From Brienomyrus brachyistius (lineage: Eukaryota; Chordata; Actinopteri; Osteoglossiformes; Mormyridae), in NCBI RefSeq assembly GCF_023856365.1, contig NC_064542.1, positions 11,677,863 through 11,741,862 of the forward strand: a DNA stretch of 64,000 nucleotides, in the 5' to 3' direction. The translations under genes were made by a program, and so were the position numbers. Shown one piece after another: positions 48,448-64,000 of this stretch. The notes beneath the pieces are model-generated. The model was not told the DNA's origin and made no database searches. It worked only from the letters and a program-made list of their open reading frames with translations. Position 1 is the stretch's first letter, and every line of letters starts with the position of its first letter.

Positions 48448-51400
48448 ATATATATATGAGTCCTAAGAGCCTCCTGTCACCCCCTGCACCCTTACGTCTC
48501 ATTTGGGCACCTCCACATCCTCTGGCTCAGAAGCCGGTGGTCAGTAGCAATGAAAGAAGAAGAGAAAGAAAGGACACGAGACAATTGGCGGAAACGGTCA
48601 CCATCTGCTGTGGAAATGAAAGAACCTTGGGCTACGAAAGCCGAAAAGCAGGTCTGATTTCCCAGGAAGCCCTTGTATGAGTACTAGTCTTCTGTGGGTC
48701 AAACTTGGCGGTGGACGGAGATGAGGCAGGCCGCCCTTTTCCCAAGTTTTGAAGGGCCAGAAAGAGGCTTTGTGGTGTGGGTTCTCAGCCCTTGCAGGTG
48801 TTGGGTCTGTTTGGTCGGCTCCTCGCATAGCCTGCTGCTGCTCGAGGGGGGGGGACTGACTTCTGGCATGAAGAACCTGGGCCACTTTTCCAGGATGTAG
48901 GCACTCTAGACTCAGCCCTGACCTGCTGTGGGCTTGACCGGCAAGCCCATTCCTGCTATTCCACCGCATGGTGCCATCTCTGCTATCTCCGGGGGAGTCG
49001 GGGCTGGGAGCGGGGCCTTGTTTTTGGGGGGAGCTTTGAGGGACAGCTGTATCCTGTGTTTTTTTTGCTGGCTGTCCTCGAGCAAGAGCAGAGCCGTGAA
49101 AGGTCTGCAGAAAGCAAGACCTCAGATTAGTCACTCGGATCTGACTGGGAGAACGTGGGTGGGGTGGGGTGTAGGGGAGTCAAAGTGGGGGGTGGCTGGG
49201 GGGGGTTGGGGGAAGGGGTGACATCCTCTTTGTTTATTTCCAGACATGGCTCTCAAGTGGAACTGGAGCTCACAGCGCGTTTCCAGAATTCCTCAGCTGC
49301 TGGATTCTGCTAATGGGTGAAAGCTAACCCAGTGGGGCTTAGTTGGCTAATCACCAGCAGGTCTAAACCCAACGGTGGCCGATAAATTAAAGAAATGAAC
49401 CCAGGGGTCGACGGTACGCGATAATCCAGCCCCTCATGGGATTCAGTGCCTTGCTTCTCCAGTTGCAGCTTTTTTGCCAAATTGTTACGGCATACAAAGA
49501 TAATTGTAAAATATTAACGTTTTATATACATAGAGATGTTGCAGTAGTGATGAGACGTGGAAGGGACGGTTTGTGACAGCCTTCTGCTCCTTGCGCTGAG
49601 CGATTTTATGGTTTTTATGTGTTTATATAACCGCAAAACGGCTCCAATTTTATCTCTTTTTTTTTTTTCTTCCTTCTAATGCCTTAGCTGGTTGCGCTGT
49701 TGTTCCTTAGCAAACATGAGGTTTTAAGACTGCAGAAGTTACAGATTTGACCTTTTTCGCAGGGTATGTGGGTTAGGCCTGCAATCTTGCGGCTGATTGG
49801 CCGGGGCTGATTGGCTGCGATTGGACGCATAGCAGTGTTGTTTAAGGGTGCCTGTTTCTCATGGCTTCTGGGTGAGACTGAGAGAGCTTTATCAAGCTAG
49901 TATGGATCTCAGCTTCTCCCTGCTGTTATGCAATTACAGCTGATTTGTAATTTACAGTCTTGTTTGCTAGATCTGTCAATGAATTTCAGAAGGATTGCTA
50001 AAGTGTCCGATACCTAATGTCAAATGTGTTGTAGGAGGAGTTAAAATTTAATTTGCAATCTGCAAATTTGCAGCTGAGTCTGCATACCACAAGAAGACAA
50101 TAACAAGGAGATTGTTGGAAGTCATTTATTTGAGCCGTTCTTGGGAAGTCTCGGCACGATGCCATTGAACATAACCAGGGTCACCTGTCATGCCAATTTT
50201 TACCATGTGCTATGGGCACCAGTGACTGACTGCAAGTCTCGACATGCGTGTTTATGAGTCAGATGTTGAAAAACAAAGCATGTGTGTGAAATCCTCAACC
50301 TATATAATTTTTTTTTGGTTTAATCAGTGTGTTTATTTAACCTGTATTTCAGTTTCATCAAGGTCTTGTTTCCCCCCACACACACACTTTTTTTTTAAGC
50401 TGTTTTTCCTTTTTTGACCTTTTTTAAAGGTCAGTTTTTCGTTAGATTTTCCCTGATTTATTTTTAATGAAGAATCTCACCGACTTGACACAGGATAAGT
50501 GAACCGCTGCACCAGATGTGGCTCAGTGAAATGCGAATGGTGATGGTGATGGTGCCTGTTATTGCCATTGGGTGGGGTTTTCATGATAGATTTGCCCGTC
50601 TTTCCAACAACCACTATGTTGTGATAACCACAAGAGTTGCTCTGTGAAAGAGACCCCCCCTTAACGAGGCTTTATCAGCTAGGCCCATTTGCTTCCTGCC
50701 TCCTCCCTCTCCCCCTCTCCCCCCACTGCAATCTGTGGGGCAGCAAAGGTCACCTGCCAGCATACTACTCAGAAGAGGCTAGGATGTGAATCACATCCGC
50801 TTCTCGTCGCCTCCCCAGTGCCTGCTTTTTCCTTTCTGGGTGCCAATGATGAAGCATCCCCATTTCTGGCCCTTGACCCATGTGACCCCTGTCTCCTCCC
50901 CAGTGGGACACAGCAGGGTTGGGTTTTATAAACAGGGGAAGCTAATGACTCTGCTTTTTTTTATTCATTTATAAATTTTGTTGTGAATTAGCCAGTATGA
51001 GAGTACCCACATATAGTTCCAAGGTGAATCTCTACGCAGTAATCTTTCTGCAACATGGGCAGAGAGAGAGAAAGTCCTTTTTTGTTTTGCCTTCTGGGTT
51101 GTTTTCTCGCTAATGCCGTCCAGGTTCAGGTTGGATTAAAGCTTTTCCCTTTTTAAGTTGTGGTCCTATGAAAACAGCACAACTCTGCGGTTTGAAGTCT
51201 GACGTATTGCAGCATTTTGCTTCACCTCAGGTCTTCTTGACTTCATTCGATAAGTTGGGGGGCCATGGAGCCTCTGTCTCACCTTACAAATCCACTGTCG
51301 AGGGGCTGAAGCACCTAACCTGGCGTTGTGGGGTTTGCGTGAAATGATTGAAGGAGTACTTCGGAATGCTTCTTTTCGGATATGCCGTCTTCTCTCCGTT

Positions 51401-52350
51401 GGGACACGCACGCATGTGAGAGTGAAGGTTCGCAGGGTCAGCCGTTTATATGGTGCCGCTGAGCTTTTTCAGGGGGGGTTTGAGTTCAGATCCAACTCTA
51501 CTGTACATGACCTTCTACAAACCAGTGACCTTCCAATCATAGACACAGAGGCCCAACCCGCTGAGCTGCAGATCACCGTTCTCCATTTTCTGCAGATCAG
51601 CATCACCCCATTTTCCTTATGTTTTTATAAGTATTAGGAAATGTCCTTTTTCCTGTATGTTCTGAGTGGTGGTGATGGTAGTGGGTGGGGGAGGGGCGTT
51701 TCCTGGTGACTGATTTATGCAAAGCCGCATGTGTTTCTGAATACCCAGGCCTAGCACCCTTATCTGCCCTCCCTTATCGACTAATTCAGGTCTGATGGGT
51801 TAAAAAAAATAAAATTTAAAATCCCCGTAATCTACACCAGTGTGAATCTGTTTGTTTCTGAAGCACATTGACAGTGTGCTTCAGAGACCACAGAGCCAGT
51901 AATCTTCTGGTTACTTTCTGTTTCTGTTATAACACATGCTGTACACCAGGGCGGATCCATAAGTCGTGATGGAGTGCGTGGGTAGTGAGCACTGGAGACT
52001 GGACCCAGTTTGCTCAGGGTCTGTAATGTCAGGCTGCACAACTGGCATTGGGTTTGTTTTTTTTTTTTTTTTTTTTTTTTTTTTGTCAATGGCTAATTGT
52101 TAGTCTGCTGGTGGCCTGTAAAATAACGACTGTTATGCAATGAGGGAAGGGTGCCTTGCGTTCGAACAATACTTAGATTTTGTGAATAGAGTTTCGCTAA
52201 GTTTCGTGTTTCGTTCAGTTGTTTACTGAACATGTATGTAACTTTTCACCCCCTCCCCCCTCTACTGGGAGGTACTTGTTAATATGGGAGTTAATTCTGC
52301 GTTTGGGGCCATGAAAAGGTGAAAGCCTTGTTTCAGTCATCATTCCGGTA

Positions 52351-52531
52351 TAGCAGGGTTCCAGTCCGGGAGTTTCAGTCTGCAATATAGTTTGCAGATT
52401 TCCCTGCTCAGACACACCTTATTCAGCCCACCAGCTAATGACCTGGTTTAGTAAATGTGTCGGAGCAGGGAAATCTGCAGACTGTGCTGCAGACTGGCTT
52501 TCGAAGACCGAAATTGGAGAACCCAGCTGTA
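52351..52531. mobile_element. Foldback MITE-like element
   Basis: The left arm with GCAGATTTCCCTGCTCAGAC is inverse to the right arm with GGAGCAGGGAAATCTGCAGA; the outer ends GCAGGGTTCCAG / GAGAACCCAGCTG also pair. It is the same family as the interrupted element at 17436-17747. Confidence 0.7.
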
Positions 52532-53618
52532 TGGTGTCTCACCTTAAGCCGTGCTTGTGCATTCTTTGGCCATAATTGCTGATTACTGTGAGGCTGGATG
52601 AGCGTTGTCACATTCCAGCCTTCTGATGTGCAGTTTAGATCTTCTAATGAGCCAGTTACCCAAAGCATACTCCAGCTGTTTCGACATTTACGCTGTCATG
52701 AAACCTAACAGCACGTGCATTATCTTGGTGACTGCCCATTTTTAGGATGTCAAAATAATAGCTTTTACTGGCTTTCGAAAGCATCCTTTAATTTAACGGT
52801 ATTGATATTCTGGTTTCGGTTGTGCACAAGATGATCGACATTTTAGATGCATGTAAATAAATTGGATGCTGCTTAAGATGTTTCTGTTTTCTGTTTTTAA
52901 ATCAGGTCAGATTTATAAATATAAACACGTAAAAACAATTGAATTGAGTCAACCGAAACAGTTGAAATAGCAGTTATTCGATATTACAGCATAGTCTTTA
53001 TTCTGTATAATAAACCATGATAAACAGTAGTTTACACATGTCCGCGTAATATAAAAAAATTCCCCCTAGAATGATTTTTATCTTTCCTTCATTTTCAGTG
53101 TTTTGAGTCCAGAACAGAAGTTGCCAGTGTTTCAGTCATAAATTTCCACCCCTTGGTTCTAAATAGGTTTTCCTCTGAATCTTGCCATTTATGGACTTCT
53201 AATGACATTGCCTGCAGTCAGAGGTTCCTAGGTCACACTGTAGACACTAGTCAGTGTGTAATTAAAAAAACGGGCGCAAACCAGTCCCTTTAAATGAAAC
53301 AATAGGGCAGCTTTGTCTGATGGATCGCTTTGAGCTGGTCGGAAGCCCCTGAGCCCTTTCGCCTAAAGGTCACGTTGATGTCATCCATAAAATCCACCCT
53401 TTTTTGGTTCCCCAGAAGGACTTCTGGTACTTTTTCTGTATGGCGTTAAGTCTTATGTTACATCGATCTGCGACAAGAGGAACAAAATAGCATCCTTTCA
53501 CATGATATGATGACAAGATGTTCTTGAGTTGTTCCTGAAATGTTTGTGCGTTGGAGCGAAAGCCATTTCTGTTTGTCATGTTGGAGCGCTCACTTCCTTC
53601 ATTTGTTCAAAATTTCAG

Positions 53619-53666
53619 ATGAGGGAGCGGTATCCTTCCCGCCGCCTGGCCTTAGCTGGTCATTGA
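53619..53666 (+). other. Upstream open reading frame in the arap3 5' UTR
   Basis: ATG at 53619, immediately after the splice acceptor ATTTCAG, opens 15 codons and stops at TGA 53664-53666, 31 bases before the arap3 start codon. It is out of frame with the main product. It could reduce initiation at the main ATG, which has a strong GCCATGG context. Confidence 0.5.
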
Positions 53667-53697
53667 ATGCCTACTGTCCCTGAAGCGTTTGGTTGCC

Positions 53698-62382
<8,685 letters not shown>

Positions 62383-62729
62383 GTAAAATGTGCTTTATTA
62401 TTCAGAGGAGCTGAGCTGGCTCTCTGCGAGACTCAGATCTGCCCACCATAGCCCTCTGGGTGTTTCATTAATGAATTTGTGTGAGTGAATCATGCGAAAT
62501 GCATTTAAAGGTCTTATAACCAGGCTTTGATTTAGAAATTATGGTTAAAGTCTTGTCTCCCATTAAGAATTTCGGGCATTCTGTAACTTGTAATTCTGAG
62601 CGAATATTAGTCATTGTGGCACAGGTTTATCTGGAAAAGAGTATCTAGTGATGATGCTGTAGTTCACTCCTGTAGGAGGCACTGCTGCCCGCATGCAGGC
62701 ACTGGGCTCACTCCCTTTTTGTCCTTGAG

Positions 62730-62818
62730 TGTGTGTATCAGTGTTCCCCAGCCCGGTCCTCAAGGACCCACTGCCGGTCCACGTTTTTGCTCCGGACCGG
62801 GTTGAGAAACACTGGTCT
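62730..62818. mobile_element. Short foldback MITE relic
   Basis: CAGTGTTCCCCAGCCCGGTC is inverted as GGACCGGGTTGAGAAACACT. It is an internally shortened member of the 38512-38672 family, in arap3 intron 11. Confidence 0.6.
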
Positions 62819-62942
62819 CTGTGACAAGTGTGCTTGATTTGGGTGATTCCTGGAATGATAATTTAGTCTAAAATACAGATTTAATCTCATTTTCAAAGAC
62901 TGCATCACACACACAGCCTCCCAGGAGCATTTTATTTATCTA

Positions 62943-63823
62943 CAGCTCCCTCCACAATTATCGGCACCCCTTCTAAAGATTTGTAAAAAGGGTTAGTAAA
63001 AATCCACCTTTTCGTGAAGTAGTTTCATATCACACCGAAAAGAATGAGAAAAATCCAACCTTTCCTTAAAATAAATTTATTGAAAGGAAAAAAACAAATC
63101 CTTCATCAAGATATAATTACTTTCGACAAAAACACACGTGCCACGATTATTGGCAGCTCTGCTTTTAATACTTTGTACAACCTCCCTTTGCCAGAATAAC
63201 AGCACTGAGTCTCCTATAACATTTTACAAGGTTGGAGAATACAGAGCAGGGCATCTGAGACCGTTTCTCTTTAGAGAATCTCTCCAGATCATCCAGGGTC
63301 CTCGGCCCTCTCTTCTGCAGTAAGTCCGAGATTTTACTTGGTCTCATTCTTTATTATTGCCTTAACAGTAGAAATGGGCATTTTCAGGCAAGTAGCTATT
63401 TTTTAATATCCATTCCCTGACTTATGAAGGCCAACACACTTCTCATTAGGTTTGTATGGTCTCTTATCTTTTACATGTTGATAGATGACTAAGGGAATCT
63501 GAGCTCTGTGTCACCAGGAAGTCATGGATTACATCTTGAAGGTTCCTATTCACTCCACTGAACTCAAAGATGTACAATTTACAGGGGAAAGACTCTTCAG
63601 TTACATTGTGTTCACTATAATTTCCAAGGGTGCCAGTAATCGTAGCACATGTGTTTTTGTTAAAGATGATTATTTCTTGATGAAGGATTTTTTTTTTCTT
63701 GGAATAAATTTATGTTAAAGAAAGGCTCAGGGTGACATGAAACTGCTTCACCAAAAGGTGGATTTTTTTTATAACCCCTTTTACAATATTTAGACGTCGT
63801 GCCGATAGTTGTGGAGGCCGCTG
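62943..63823. mobile_element. Internally deleted Tc1/mariner-type transposon
   Basis: The element begins CAGCTCCCTCCACAATTATC and ends GATAGTTGTGGAGGCCGCTG, flanked on both sides by TA, the target-site duplication of Tc1/mariner elements. The subterminal parts are also inverted (AATCCACCTTTTCGTGAAGT against ACCAAAAGGTGGATT). The 881-bp interior has no transposase frame. It lies in arap3 intron 11. Confidence 0.75.
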
Positions 63824-63825
63824 TA

Positions 63826-64000
63826 TTTATCCGAAGCAACGTGCATTTCTTGTGACCGCAGGGTCGGACAGCCCCTGGAGCGATTGAGGGTTATGGGTGT
63901 TGCTTAAGGGCCCTATGGTGAAATAACTCTGCCGGTGTTGGGATTTGAATCGGTGACCTCCTGATCACCGGGATACCATCTGGTGAAACACAACAAACAA
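63826..64000. repeat. Dispersed repeat, copy at the right edge
   Basis: TTTATCCGAAGCAACGTGCA, then GAGGGTTATGGGTGTTGCTT and GGGATTTGAATCGGTGACCT, belong to the family also present at 8615-8755 and 12600-12695. It may continue past the window. Confidence 0.5.

Larger units (their letters stand above)
35943..53618 (+). other. Intergenic / arap3 upstream DNA, 17.7 kb
   Basis: No coding exon was recognised between the START gene and the SAM exon of arap3. The listed SINEs, foldback elements and CTCF-like motif lie at 37.8-41.2 kb. The region 43.0-44.2 kb is richer in CpG and G+C than its surroundings. A degenerate foldback lies at about 45650-45825, a G run at 46167-46187, the inverted-repeat AT microsatellite at 48.4 kb and a poly-T run at 52056-52084. 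Open frames of up to 178 codons (48598-49134 minus) have no recognisable domain. Confidence 0.5.

Noticed and set aside
48598..49134. 178-codon minus-strand open frame
   Set aside because: It is a proline/serine-rich translation of a GC-rich stretch with no recognisable domain or repeat motif, and overlapping open frames occur on the other strand. A transcript would be needed to revive it.

Overview
This is a vertebrate nuclear-genome window, almost certainly from a ray-finned fish. It holds split genes with GT/GC-AG introns, long AT-rich introns, microsatellites, dense foldback DNA transposons, and tRNA-derived SINEs ending in (TGGA)n tails of the kind common in teleosts. Nothing prokaryotic or viral was seen. 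The species cannot be fixed from the sequence.

Three genes are supported. (1) The 5' end of tgfbi (secreted EMI/fasciclin matrix protein) lies on the minus strand at 2845-3426. Two exons are present and the rest of the gene runs off the left edge. (2) A complete six-exon gene for a START-domain lipid-transfer protein of the STARD10 type lies on the plus strand at 18955-35942 (263 aa), with a non-canonical GC donor in its 12-kb first intron and a poly(A) signal at 36014. (3) The first eleven coding exons of arap3 (SAM, two PH domains and the start of the Arf-GAP domain) lie on the plus strand at 53698-62382. They give 730 codons in one uninterrupted frame, and the gene continues off the right edge. 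A possible non-coding first exon sits near 43.5 kb.

Layout: 1-3.4 kb, tgfbi; 3.4-19 kb, intergenic and repeat-rich, with an AT-rich TIR element near 1 kb (inside tgfbi), a 1.1-kb composite minisatellite at 13-14 kb, a degenerate LINE at 16-17 kb and a nested foldback pair at 17.4-17.7 kb; 19-36 kb, STARD10-like gene, whose introns carry a 40-bp minisatellite, SINEs, a CTCF-like motif and a pogo/Tigger-like element; 36-53 kb, intergenic or arap3 upstream DNA with SINE and MITE clusters; 53.7 kb to the end, arap3, with a long (GT)n next to one exon and an internally deleted Tc1-like element in the last intron.

The three genes do not form one pathway. Extracellular matrix adhesion, lipid transfer and PIP3-dependent Arf/Rho GTPase control are separate roles. 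The linkage is informative for ancestry. In humans STARD10 is adjacent to ARAP1 (11q13), whereas ARAP3 and TGFBI are both on 5q31. Here a STARD10-type gene sits beside ARAP3 and TGFBI, as expected if it is the second ohnologue of STARD10 from the early vertebrate genome duplications, absent from the equivalent mammalian region.
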